Shown here in pieces: positions 1 through 10,400 of a stretch of 64,000 nucleotides of DNA (within the stretch, counting starts at the first letter, position 1; each line of letters starts with the position of its first letter). The position numbers were made by a program, and so were the translations under genes. The notes beneath the pieces are model-generated. The model saw only the letters and a list, made by a program, of their open reading frames with translations, was not told the DNA's origin and ran no database searches. Location of the stretch: positions 1-64,000 of the forward strand of contig NZ_SSMC01000003.1 in assembly GCF_004799345.1 (NCBI RefSeq), given 5' to 3'. Source of the DNA: Robertkochia marina. Lineage in GTDB: Bacteria > Bacteroidota > Bacteroidia > Flavobacteriales > Flavobacteriaceae.

Positions 1-75
1 CCATTCCGAACAGAGCAGTTAAGCCCGACAGCGCCGATGGTACTACGAAAGTGGGAGAGTAGGTCGCCGCCTTCT
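1..75 (+). rRNA. rrf: 5S ribosomal RNA, 3' part
   Basis: The window opens inside a 5S rRNA. The conserved segment CCATTCCGAACAG and the following GTTAAGCCCGACAGCGCCGATGG region match the loop B/loop C part of bacterial 5S rRNA, and the 3' strand ends near GCCGCCTTCTT. The 5' part lies before position 1. A strong terminator follows directly, so this is probably the end of an rrn operon. The exact 3' end is estimated. Confidence 0.93.
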
Positions 76-79
76 TTGA

Positions 80-112
80 AAGCCCTTCACGAAAGTGAGG
101 GGCTTTTTTTAT
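80..112 (+). terminator. Rho-independent terminator of the rRNA operon
   Basis: The stem AGCCCTTCAC / GTGAGGGGCT closes on a GAAA loop and is followed by a run of T residues, a few bases after the 5S 3' end. Confidence 0.9.
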
Positions 113-120
113 GGCCTGAA

Positions 121-168
121 GTCACAGGTAACAGGTCACAGGTGACAGATAACAGGTAACAGGTGACC
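121..168. repeat. Heptamer tandem repeat (ACAGGTN)
   Basis: About six units of seven bases follow the consensus ACAGGTN (ACAGGTA, ACAGGTC, ACAGGTG, ACAGATA, ACAGGTA, ACAGGTG). The spacing is exactly 7 bp. Other 7-bp arrays with different unit sequences occur at 59.9, 60.4, 60.5 and 61.8 kb. Confidence 0.8.
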
Positions 169-264
169 ATGCCTGCGGCTTGGCAGGCAAGTAAAAGGTA
201 TCGTCTACGCGAGGTTTTTGAAATCCAGATTTCTTGTGTATCGTCATGACGGATTGAAAAATAA

Positions 265-415
265 AACAACAACGGGCTCCTTCCCCTGGTCAGGGGAAGG
301 TGACGTCGCCGCAGGCGGAGTCGGAAGGGGTTGTTGGCCACATGACTTATCCTTACAACCCACCCCGTCAGCGATTTAATCGCTGCCACCCCTCCCTGAC
401 CAGGGCGGGGAGCCT
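265..415. repeat. Head-to-head pair of REP-like palindromic repeats (family A)
   Basis: Two modules face each other. The right one (about 353-412) reads CAACCCACCCCGTC, then an AGCGAT/ATCGCT hairpin, then CCCTGACCAGGG and GGGGAGCC. The left one (about 268-337) is the inverted form, with GGCTCC, a CCCCTGGTCAGGGG palindrome, a second hairpin and GGGGTTGTTG. Related copies lie at 20275-20350 (inverted) and 59686-59745 (direct). The remainder of the 113-625 gap holds no convincing gene. Confidence 0.75.
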
Positions 416-532
416 CCATTTATTTTTAACTTTATTAAAATCCGTCAGCGGTAAACCTGCAGAGCAGGTTGTGGCGATCTTTTCATTAAAAAACAAGAGC
501 TTCATCGAAAATATCTCAGAATATTTGTTTAT

Positions 533-554
533 AATATAGAAAATATTCTATATT
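533..554. promoter_or_regulatory. Perfect inverted repeat upstream of the surface-protein operon
   Basis: AATATAGA and TCTATATT form an 8-bp perfect inverted repeat with a 6-base AT-only spacer, about 70 bp before the start at 626. It could be an operator or simply AT-rich promoter DNA. No clear TAnnTTTG box is seen here. Confidence 0.3.
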
Positions 555-625
555 GCATATCCCTTTTTACATCGTACTACACATAAAATCAGATTGATAG
601 CAGCCAATAATTCAATTTTTCACCA

Positions 626-3600
626 ATGAAAGAATGGTCGCTGCTGCTTGTTACCTTCCTCATGACCCTTAATGGGTTGTATGGGTTTTCCTGTGCTTTA
701 GTATCTGAAAGAAACGAAAATGACAGCATTTTCATAAATAAACCCGATCCGGAGGAAAGTAAACGATCAAAAGAGCTGGCCGGGATGACTCTGAGAACGT
801 TTCCGGAAATGGAAGTCGGGAGAAACATTTCTGACTTCTACAGTCTGGAAGATCGCAGCATGATAGAATTTACTCCCGAATATTTGTCGCAGGTACTCGG
901 GATAGATAAAACAGCAGATTCCATAATTGCCATTGCCGGTAATGTTTTTAATGAGATACAGAAACATCAACGGTTTATTGATGTTCTTTCCGGGAAGAAA
1001 ATATTAGACTTACCGGTGGGTATTCGAAAAAAGGTTTCTCCGACTTCTCATTTAAGTATTGGCGTGGTTAAGGCCAGTTTTCATTCACTTTATGCCGAGG
1101 TAGATCTCTTTGCCAGGCTTGAATTGAATGAATTGAATGCGGTATTGTACTTTGCCGCTGCCAACGTTAAGATCTCGCGTAAAGGTGGAATTTATGAAGA
1201 AGCAAAGCTCCACCTGGTAAAAGATTTTCCGGTGATCCAACAAGGGGGTCAGTGGTTGTTAACCTTCAGGGGTGACTACCGCCGTAATGGTTCTCCAAAT
1301 GATGAGAGTTTTATAACCATAGATTGCGAAGGCAACCTGGTAGATCTTTCCCTGTCAGCCGATGTCAGGATTTCGAAGAACATAGCCGTGCCCTTAAAAA
1401 CTAATGGTGATTACGCTTTTCCGGACCAATTGGAACCGAATTCCGGAAGTAATCCTGTAAACAATAAAAGCTATTTGGGGGCTGGTTTTAAGATCCACGC
1501 CAACCAAACCGGGGATTTTATTTTCAGTCTTTCCTTACCACTTTTTGAACTCAGGTCTTTGAAAGGATGGGGATTTAAGTTTAAAGACTGTACGCTGGAT
1601 CTTAGTGATGTGCAGAATTTTTCCGGGATGAAATTTCCAAAGGCCTATACGGAGAATGGATTTTTAATCAGGGGGCAACGGGAATTATGGCGTGGGTTTT
1701 ATGCCAGGGAGGTTGAAGTGATGTTACCTCCCGAATTCAAGCTTACCGCTTCTGAGGAACGGATCAGCATTGGAGCCTATGACCTGATCATAGATGAACA
1801 TGGTGTTACGGGAGAGTTCTTTGCAGAAAATATTATTCCCCTCAATAAAGGCAATGCTGGAGGGTGGCAGTTTTCAGTATCTGAATTAAAAGCTGCTGTG
1901 GTGGCGAACGTTTTTACCGGGGCAGGGTTTGCCGGGGAGATAAGGCTTCCGGTTACAGAGCAAGGTCAGGGCGGAGGGATGGACTATGAGGGGTTTATTT
2001 CTCCTTATAATGAATACCTGTTAGAGGTAGCGGTAGACAAAGAACTGGATTTCGACCTTTTTAAGGCGAAGGCGAGAATTTTTAAAGGCTCGTACATACG
2101 TCTGGAAGTATCTGATCAGACATTTTATCCGGAGGCCAACCTCACGGGGATAATGCAGTTTGGAAACCAGAATAGGGGCATCCCTGATTCTGTTGACACA
2201 AAAAGTGTCTCAGATCATGGCATAAACAGGCTTGAATTAAATGGTTTACTATTTCAAAACCTCCGTATAGCTTCTAAAGAACCTCCCTTTTTGGAGGCAG
2301 ATTACCTCGCATTCACTGATAGTATTTCGTCTCCGAAGTATATGGGGTTTGAATTGGGGGTACACCAAATAACGCTCAACACAGCACAAGAAGGGCAAGC
2401 TGTATTAAATTTCAATGCTTTTCTTAACCTGGATAAAGAAGGCATAAAGGGAGACGTTGCTATGCGTATTGAGGCTTCGATGCAGAAGGGCGACCTGACA
2501 CAATGGAAGTTTCAACGCTTCCATGTGGGCTCAGTAGGAATTGACATTCGAAAAAGCAACTTTGAGCTGACAGGGAATTTACACTTCGTTGAATCGCATG
2601 AAACATACGGCGATGCACTCGCAGGGCATTTGCAGCTTCTAAGCCAATCCCTGAAACTGGAAATTGGGGCAAAGGCAATATTTGGAAAAAAAGACGGATT
2701 CCATTATTGGTTTGCAGATGCTTTTGGCATGCCATCTTCTACAGGTAGCAATACTTTGAAAATATATAATCTCTCCGGAGGGCTGTATCATCATATGAAA
2801 AAGGTGGGTTATGACAGGAATTCCGGAAATCCCTCCGGAATACTCTACGAGCCTGATATCAATACCAATATAGGATTTAAAGCTATGGTAGCATTTGAGG
2901 TAAAAAAGAAAGTGATGTTTACCGGTCTCGCCGGGCTTGAAATGAGCTTCAATTCATCAGAAGCAGGAGGGGGTGTTCGAAGAATTGGTTTTTATGGAGC
3001 AGCTTCCCTTTTAAACCCTGTAAATACTTTAGAGGGTGGGAGCAATACCCTGGGAGATCTTCGGGAGGTTCAGGAATTACAATCAGAGAAGGAGACCGCA
3101 TTGTCGGCAACAAATGATTTATCATTGGACCGGATGGGGATTCGCTACTTTGCTTCGGAGGTTTTTCCTGATATCCTCAGTGGCAAGGAGGTATTTGCAG
3201 CCCAGGTAGCCATAGATTATGACCTGAGTAACGACATTTACTGGGGTATGTTTGACACCTATCTTAACCTTGGAGGAATAAAAGGAGATGGAGAAAAGAA
3301 CCGGTTGGGCTACCTTGAATTTTACAGTGGTCCCGAAGATTGGTATGTCTATGTGGGCACCCCTGAAAAGCGTTTCGGGGTAAGAGATATTCCGGTGGGT
3401 CCGTTCATGGCTCGTGCTAATTTGTATTATATGGCAGGCACCTTGCTGCCCGCTCCCGCACCACCTCCTGCACATATTGCTGAATTGCTGAACGCTCAGG
3501 ATTTAGGTACTTCTTTTAATCATGCGTATTCCGATCAACCTTTTAATGACCAGGGCTATGCCTTTGGAGCATCGCTGGCATTAGGAGTCGGATTCGACTG

Positions 3601-5392
3601 GGGGCTCGTCTATGCAAATGTAGAGGCAGGAGTAGGCTTTGACCTAATGATGAAGAATTTTGGAGACGTTGGTTGCACGGGCAATTCGGGACAGTTGGGA
3701 ATGAACGGATGGTATGCCTCCGGACAATCTTATGCCTACCTGCAGGGAGCTATCGGGGTCAGGGTTGATCTGTTTTTAATGAAAATGGATATTCCGGTAA
3801 TTCGCGGCGGATTGGCCTTATTGGCCCAGGCGCAACTTCCGAACCCCTGGTTCATAAAAGGATATGCCGGACTTGAATTCCATGTGTTGGGGCATATACA
3901 TATCAAGACGAGATTAAAAGTAGTCTTGGGAGAACCTTGTGACTTCATGAATAAGCAAGGACTTGAAGAACTAGACCTGATAGCCGATATGAGTCCGCAT
4001 GACGGGGCTGATAATGTTGATATATTTGAATCTGTAGGCGTTGCCCTGAATATGCCGGAAGGAGAAATGATCAGGGTAGAAACGGTTTCCGGCAAAAGGT
4101 ATTTTAAGGCGGTACTTGATACCCTGGTCGTTTATCAGGACAATAAAAAGTTGCCCGGACAGATCACTCGTAATGACCAAGGTGATCTTTTTACATGGAG
4201 CTCACCGGAAGTCTTACCTGAAAAAAGTAATCTTATGGCCTGGGTAAAACTAAGCTTCCTTGAATATAAAAACGGCACCTGGGAAACCCTTACTCAAGAT
4301 GGCCTCCCGGTTACTGAAGAGCGAAAAATAAGCTTTACCACCGGGGAGGCACCTCAAAGTATCCCCTACAGCAATATCTCAAGCATGTATCCGGTGGTGT
4401 CTCACAATTTCATGTTTCCGAAGGAATTTGAAAAGGGGTATGTAAAATTAAAAAAGGGTCAGGATTATCTCTTTGACGACGGTCTCATAACCAAGGCTGT
4501 TATATCCCCGAAAGGAGAGGGTAAAGCTGAATTTTGCGTCTTTACTTACGACAAGACCAATAATATTATCCGCTATACCTTACCGCCTTTAGGAAATGGC
4601 CGCGATTACATTTTTCAGTTAATTTCTTTTCTGCCTGCAATGCAACAGGCCGGAAACAATTCCGTATACAAGAATATTGACGAGGATCTCTCAGTATCCG
4701 GCAACAGTATAAACAGGACAGGTAATAGCAATGCAGTGTTTAAAAGACTGGAGTTTGATTTCAGTACAAGCCGATACGATACTTTCAAGGAAAAGATAAA
4801 AGCGATGAATGTGGTTAATCACTCTCTTTTTATTGATGGAGATGATGATGTTGCAGGTTTTTCAATTCAGACAGCTCAAAGTGAACGCTGGGATATTCAT
4901 GATCTTACCGGAGCACGCTATAATGAAGGAAAAGCATTTATAAGGCCACTTGCTTATATGACCGATGATTACTATGAATTGGAGGTCGAACCTCTGCTAT
5001 ACCATAATTACCCTCCCGACAAGGGAATTAGGTTTTTACGAGATACCACTATTTATGGATTGGTGCCTCAAAAAGCTATAGAGCCCTCCTTGATCTATAT
5101 CAGCCTGATAAGATCTGATCCCGGGCATCCTTATTTAGAGTCCCAATTTCCTTTTCACTGGCGAATGGCTCGTGTTTATAAGAGAGATTTCAGAGATCTT
5201 CAGCAGCAATTGGTAGAAAGATATTTGAATACTGACAGGATTGATCTCGCAGCTTACGAAAAATACAAATACCTGATCAATGGGGTGTTTCCTTATGTGA
5301 ATACAGAGAAGTACAAGGTTTACCTGCATTATATATTACCAACCAGAACCACCGGAAATAAGATCAGGGTGGATTACCAAAACACGTTTTGA
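626..5392 (+). CDS. Very large exported protein of unknown function (1588 aa)
   Basis: The function is not recognised. Residues 1-24 form a typical signal peptide (MKEWSLLLVTFLMTLNG...), so the protein is exported. The long body is rich in aromatic and glycine residues with alternating hydrophobic positions, which suggests beta structure. Around residues 1120-1225 the pattern 'SPHDGADNVDIFESVGVAL' resembles bacterial Ig-like domains. I see no T9SS C-terminal sorting domain. The stop codon overlaps the next start (TGATG), so translation is probably coupled with the fibronectin-III protein. The third gene of the operon has a T9SS signal. Inference: the three proteins form one cell-surface or secreted assembly, perhaps with this member as an outer-membrane or periplasmic partner. 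Codon use looks like the rest of the chromosome. Confidence 0.85.
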   Translation: MKEWSLLLVTFLMTLNGLYGFSCALVSERNENDSIFINKPDPEESKRSKELAGMTLRTFPEMEVGRNISDFYSLEDRSMIEFTPEYLSQVLGIDKTADSIIAIAGNVFNEIQKHQRFIDVLSGKKILDLPVGIRKKVSPTSHLSIGVVKASFHSLYAEVDLFARLELNELNAVLYFAAANVKISRKGGIYEEAKLHLVKDFPVIQQGGQWLLTFRGDYRRNGSPNDESFITIDCEGNLVDLSLSADVRISKNIAVPLKTNGDYAFPDQLEPNSGSNPVNNKSYLGAGFKIHANQTGDFIFSLSLPLFELRSLKGWGFKFKDCTLDLSDVQNFSGMKFPKAYTENGFLIRGQRELWRGFYAREVEVMLPPEFKLTASEERISIGAYDLIIDEHGVTGEFFAENIIPLNKGNAGGWQFSVSELKAAVVANVFTGAGFAGEIRLPVTEQGQGGGMDYEGFISPYNEYLLEVAVDKELDFDLFKAKARIFKGSYIRLEVSDQTFYPEANLTGIMQFGNQNRGIPDSVDTKSVSDHGINRLELNGLLFQNLRIASKEPPFLEADYLAFTDSISSPKYMGFELGVHQITLNTAQEGQAVLNFNAFLNLDKEGIKGDVAMRIEASMQKGDLTQWKFQRFHVGSVGIDIRKSNFELTGNLHFVESHETYGDALAGHLQLLSQSLKLEIGAKAIFGKKDGFHYWFADAFGMPSSTGSNTLKIYNLSGGLYHHMKKVGYDRNSGNPSGILYEPDINTNIGFKAMVAFEVKKKVMFTGLAGLEMSFNSSEAGGGVRRIGFYGAASLLNPVNTLEGGSNTLGDLREVQELQSEKETALSATNDLSLDRMGIRYFASEVFPDILSGKEVFAAQVAIDYDLSNDIYWGMFDTYLNLGGIKGDGEKNRLGYLEFYSGPEDWYVYVGTPEKRFGVRDIPVGPFMARANLYYMAGTLLPAPAPPPAHIAELLNAQDLGTSFNHAYSDQPFNDQGYAFGASLALGVGFDWGLVYANVEAGVGFDLMMKNFGDVGCTGNSGQLGMNGWYASGQSYAYLQGAIGVRVDLFLMKMDIPVIRGGLALLAQAQLPNPWFIKGYAGLEFHVLGHIHIKTRLKVVLGEPCDFMNKQGLEELDLIADMSPHDGADNVDIFESVGVALNMPEGEMIRVETVSGKRYFKAVLDTLVVYQDNKKLPGQITRNDQGDLFTWSSPEVLPEKSNLMAWVKLSFLEYKNGTWETLTQDGLPVTEERKISFTTGEAPQSIPYSNISSMYPVVSHNFMFPKEFEKGYVKLKKGQDYLFDDGLITKAVISPKGEGKAEFCVFTYDKTNNIIRYTLPPLGNGRDYIFQLISFLPAMQQAGNNSVYKNIDEDLSVSGNSINRTGNSNAVFKRLEFDFSTSRYDTFKEKIKAMNVVNHSLFIDGDDDVAGFSIQTAQSERWDIHDLTGARYNEGKAFIRPLAYMTDDYYELEVEPLLYHNYPPDKGIRFLRDTTIYGLVPQKAIEPSLIYISLIRSDPGHPYLESQFPFHWRMARVYKRDFRDLQQQLVERYLNTDRIDLAAYEKYKYLINGVFPYVNTEKYKVYLHYILPTRTTGNKIRVDYQNTF

Positions 5393-7458
5393 TGAAGACT
5401 GCAATACACACTTTTTTTATAGGGCTTCTGAGTATTTCACATGGTATAGCTCAGGATACCCCTCTTGCTGAGAGCATCCTATACCTGAAAACTTTTACAG
5501 GGAACAACGAGGTGTTACTAAGGTGGGCGCCGTCAGATAAATACTTATGGAAAGATGGATTGACTTTTGGGTATCAATTAATCCGTAAAACCATTTCCCG
5601 GAACGGACGGGTTTTGGAGTATCCCGAGGTAGTCACCTTGGCATCAACCATAGTACCTGCTGAACTTAAAGCCTGGGAACACCTTGTAAGTACAGATCCG
5701 TTGGCAGGGGTGGTGGCCCAGGCTATTTACGGCAAATCGTTTAATACCTCAGGAATCAGGCCTTCTTCCGGAATTGGTGAATTCATACTCGAAGCAGATG
5801 AGCTGACCCAACGTTTTGCCTTTTCCCTCCATGCGGCCGATCTAAGTTTTCAGGCGGCGGTGATGGGAGGTCTCGGCTTTACAGACCGGTCTGTAGTGGC
5901 AGGAGAAGACTATGTTTACCTGTTAACGTTGAACAACCCTGATCATCCCGGTAGGTTCGAGTCTTTAGCCTATGTACAAACTGAGAAAGCATCGAGGTTA
6001 CCAATACCTGAGGGTCCGGTAGCCGTGGCCAAAGATAGTATAGTGCTTCTTGCCTGGAATTTTGAGGAAAAGCTTGAGCATTATACCTCCTATCATATTG
6101 AAAGATCTGTTGACGGAACTGAATTTTATCGCATAAATGAGCAGCCAATTTCACCTGTATCCTCAGACGGAAAGGGAAATACCAACTATTTGGATAATCC
6201 CGGATCTTTCGGAGATTTTTGGTATCGCATTACAGGCCTGGATGTTTTTGGTAATGAAAGCAATCCTTCCGAGGCTTTTCGCGTTCGTCTGTTACCTCCC
6301 TTTGTTGCTAACCCGGAAATAACAGGATATGATACGGGTACCGATGGAAAGATAATGCTTCATTGCCGAATTCTTCAGGATACAAATCTCCCTGCCGGGT
6401 TTATGCGACTAACAGTGTCTGACCATCCAACAGGAGATTTTAAAGTGTTGCTGGATTCCATCCCATATTATAAGGCGACCATAGAGGTGCCACAATCAAA
6501 AGAGGTAGCTTATTATCGCCTGCTGGCAATAGATGCTTACCAGCGTTCACGGGCATCTAATACTTTTCAGGTACAGACCGTGGACACCCTTCCACCATCG
6601 ATCCCACAGAATGTGATTGCTGAACAAGATGAGGCCGGGAATATCAAGATTACCTGGGATGATGTTCCGGAGCCGGATTTAATGGGGTATGATATCTTCT
6701 TTTCGCCCGCTAAGCAATTTGAATATTCCATGCTGAATAAGACACCAATTCCACATTCAGGTTTCACCTATTCCTTAAAGAAAGATCACAGTCTTACCTC
6801 AGTCAGATTCAAAGTTCGATCGGTCGATAAACGTTACAATGTATCCAAGGATTCTGAGCCGGTACGGCTGGTGTTCAAACGCAAACTGCAACCGCCTGTT
6901 ATAAAAGATTTTTTTTACCGGATCGGGACTGGATTGGAGGTTTCATGGATAGCAGAACACCATCCGGATCTTGTATTTCAGATTTATCGTCAGGACACCC
7001 ATCAGGCTGAAATAAATCAGTGGCAGCTGTTGGCTGCATTAAAACCCCAAAAGGATGACCGGTTTGTAGATAAAGACGCTATCCCGGGCAAAACCTACAG
7101 GTATACTATAGTTGGAAGGACAGAGCTCCATGGAGAAAGTGAGCCTTCCGAACCTATAAGGATTAAAATTCCGGTTGAACCCTCCCTCGTTTTAAATGAT
7201 GAGTTAGGTCTTTATGCAAACAGGGATCAGCGATCTATCCACATTCAATGGAAGCTGGATAGTGAAAACCTGAAGGAAGTGCTTTTGTACCGTCGCAAAG
7301 GCAACGATCCCTTCACCTTGTATAAAACTTTTTCGGGTGCGATAAAACGTTATTCTGATGACGAAGTTGCTCCTAACAACACCTATAGTTATTTAGTGAC
7401 CGGTCTGTATGGCAATGGTCAAAAAATAGTACTCCCTGAGGGTACAGTAATCTTCTGA
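5392..7458 (+). CDS. Exported fibronectin type III domain protein
   Basis: The preferred start is the ATG at 5392, which overlaps the preceding stop as TGATG. A TTG one codon upstream is less likely. Residues 1-21 form a signal peptide ending near GIAQ. At least three fibronectin-III-like domains are visible, about residues 205-300, 400-500 and 500-600. They show the typical 'I.ITWDDVPEPDLMGYDIF' and 'TYRYTIVG' patterns and are rich in Trp, Tyr and Pro. Such domains act as spacers or binding modules in extracellular bacterial proteins, and no catalytic motif is visible. It is the middle gene of a three-gene operon, 4 bp before the SprB-repeat protein. No T9SS C-terminal domain is evident. Confidence 0.82.
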   Translation: MKTAIHTFFIGLLSISHGIAQDTPLAESILYLKTFTGNNEVLLRWAPSDKYLWKDGLTFGYQLIRKTISRNGRVLEYPEVVTLASTIVPAELKAWEHLVSTDPLAGVVAQAIYGKSFNTSGIRPSSGIGEFILEADELTQRFAFSLHAADLSFQAAVMGGLGFTDRSVVAGEDYVYLLTLNNPDHPGRFESLAYVQTEKASRLPIPEGPVAVAKDSIVLLAWNFEEKLEHYTSYHIERSVDGTEFYRINEQPISPVSSDGKGNTNYLDNPGSFGDFWYRITGLDVFGNESNPSEAFRVRLLPPFVANPEITGYDTGTDGKIMLHCRILQDTNLPAGFMRLTVSDHPTGDFKVLLDSIPYYKATIEVPQSKEVAYYRLLAIDAYQRSRASNTFQVQTVDTLPPSIPQNVIAEQDEAGNIKITWDDVPEPDLMGYDIFFSPAKQFEYSMLNKTPIPHSGFTYSLKKDHSLTSVRFKVRSVDKRYNVSKDSEPVRLVFKRKLQPPVIKDFFYRIGTGLEVSWIAEHHPDLVFQIYRQDTHQAEINQWQLLAALKPQKDDRFVDKDAIPGKTYRYTIVGRTELHGESEPSEPIRIKIPVEPSLVLNDELGLYANRDQRSIHIQWKLDSENLKEVLLYRRKGNDPFTLYKTFSGAIKRYSDDEVAPNNTYSYLVTGLYGNGQKIVLPEGTVIF

Positions 7459-7462
7459 TACC

Positions 7463-10400
7463 ATGAGAAAACTGCTCATTTGTTTTTTATTCTTTACGTT
7501 TTATATGGTTGAAGCGCAGAAGTTCCGGGTGGTGACCCTTCCCGTTTCCTATGATTATGAATTCAATGATGGGTTTGCAGATGGCAGTGGTACCTGTTCT
7601 TCATGCTGGACCTATGCTGACCGTACTCCCGGGTTGATCCTTTCAGAAACATTAAGTGAAATTTCAGACGGATACCTCACAGACCTGGAGGAGTTATCAG
7701 TCTCATTTTATGAGAAGGCATCTAAAGATCAAAACAAACCTTTTGAACAGATCGATTATTGTCAAAGCAACAGGTATAATGTCCGGGATGCTTTTACCGG
7801 AAAAATGAACTCCTACTGTGAGGCCAGGGTAAACAGGGAAGATATGATGCTCAGGAAAGAAGTTCCGTTGGTGTATGGAAATTATGCCTCCACCAATCTC
7901 TCCAACCCTGATCATAACGAAGCTTTGAGCTATATGAAGGTATGGCTTCTGCCTAATATCATACGGGAGAATACTGCATTGGGGTATTGCGAACAACTTT
8001 TTGAAGGAAAGGGTGTTACTATTAGTGATGGGCAGTGGGAGTTTCTTGGTGATGAATCATCTGAATGGATGCCTCTGGATGGACCTTTTAAAGATCGATA
8101 TCCTTTGGATGTTACCCTGGAGGAACTTGATATGAGTACTTCAACGGGGTTAAGATCTTTCCAATTTATCAAATTGAGATTTGTCATTAAGGCATCGGGT
8201 AGTGGTTCTTTTCATGGGTTTAATACCTCTAATGCATCCTCGGAGTTAGAAACAAAAGGTCAGGGTAAGGCTGTTTTAGGCCCATACAGCTTTACTGTTT
8301 ACCGCTGTTCTCCCGAATTGACACAATCTCCACAGGTTTTTGATGTTGCCTGTCATGGAGATAACTCAGGAAGCTTCAGGCTCTCGTTCAACAGAGAACT
8401 CTATGCTGATCATTCAGAGAAGATGATCGTGATGCTATATCGCCTTATAGGTGAAGAGTTTGAATTTTTGGAAAGTCAAACCCTAAGTGCTTTGGACCTT
8501 TCTGAGGCAACCTGGCAATGGCATTCGGTTTTATCTCCCGGGACGTACCGGGTAAGATGGATGACCAAGGAAGGAGATGATGATCTTTCAAGTATACCTG
8601 ATATAGCAAGAGAAAGTAATGTTTTTAAAATTGGTGAGCCAGAGCCATTGGTCATGCAACTCACTAAAAAAGATGTCCCATGCCGGGGAGGGGCAGAGGG
8701 TACGATAACAGTTGAATTAACAGGAGGGGTGTCGCCTTATACCTATTCTATAGATGGGGAGAAGTGGAAGGAAGCCAAAATGTTTGAAGGGCTAAAAACA
8801 GGTAGCTATTCCATAACGGGAAGAGATGCCAACGGCTGTGAGATTCAGGGAGAGGTCTTTTTAGAGGAGCCGGAAACAATTCCGAAAGCTGCTTTTTTAT
8901 TAACCTCTTCACCTACCGCCTTTGAGGCTGATGACGGATTTGTTAAGATGTTCGTCACAGGGGGTAGTGAGCCCTACTCGTACTTATGGACCAAAGATGG
9001 TGAACCGTTTTCGGAGGTTATGGATCTTAAGAACCTGGGACCTGGAGAATACCAATTTTTTGCGACTGATGCCCTGGGTTGTACTGCCGAAACCCCGGTT
9101 CTCAAACTGGAGCAACCGGATCCACTTAAGGTGTTATTCTTTGCAGAAAAGGATACGCTTTTTTGTGCGTATGATAAAACCGTACTTCGGGCTCAAGGCA
9201 CAGGGAGCGCCTCTGAAGTAGATAACAGCTATACCTACCTGTGGTCAGATGGAACTACAGATCCGGTGTTAACCAGTGTTGCCGCAGGAAATTACAGGGT
9301 TACCGTTTTCGATAAATACTGGAACAGTACCACTTCCGAATTCAAAATTACGGCACCGGCAGTCATTGAAACAAACACAGAGGTAACCCATGTAAAATGC
9401 TATGGGATGTCTGACGGGGAAATTACATTGAATATTAATGGGGGAACTCCCCCCTATAAGGTAACATGGAACCTGATGGAAGATTCCGGTTTTTACAGGG
9501 AAGGTCAGGATCTTGAGGGGTTGGAGCCTGGGAGATATTTCTATAGGGTAGTTGATGCGAATGATTGTGAGTACACCAATGCAAATACCCCGGTTGAAAT
9601 AATGGGCCCCAATAAAAAACTAGAAATTGAAAGTGTAAGTATTATCAATTTAAGTGAGCCTGGAGCTGATGACGGCAGTTTAATGATAGAGATAGCCGGA
9701 GGCACCCCCCCTTATAGTTATCAATGGGTCGGATCTGACGGCTTTTCAGCGGAGACTCCTTCTATTCATAACCTCAAGAAAGGAAAATATACGGTTATAG
9801 TAACGGATGCTAATGCCGGATCAGAACTGATCCCAGCTTGTAAAATACAGCAGGAATTTGAGGTAATTGCACCCGAACCTCTGCTTACAGAGCTCTCTGT
9901 AGTACAGCCATTACGTTGTCATGATTCTAATGATGGACTTCTGGAAGCCGGGATCACGGGTGGAGTGCTTCCATATACCATTTCCTGGTATGGGAAATTC
10001 TCAGAAGAAGTTCATGAAATAACGAATTCCTCTACTGTTTTGGAAGGGGTGTCCTCCGGAGTGTATTTTTTTGAGGTTATTGATGCAAACGGCATAATAG
10101 CTATCTCAAAGGAGGTAACCCTTGAAGTCCCGCCTCCACTAATGTTAGGAACAGCCAACATTACGCATGCCAGTTGCAGTAATGCCCGGGACGGTGAAAT
10201 TATGATGGAGATCACTGGGGGTGTTCCACCTTATTTTATTACCTGGGAAACAGGAGAGAATACAACACTGCATCAGGGACTGTCTCCGGGTGTATACCCC
10301 GTAAGCGTAGAAGATAGTAATGGTTGTATCATTACCGAGGTTTACCGGGTGCAAGGCGAAAATGAACTCGAGTTGATCGTAACCCGGGCAGATGATCCCT

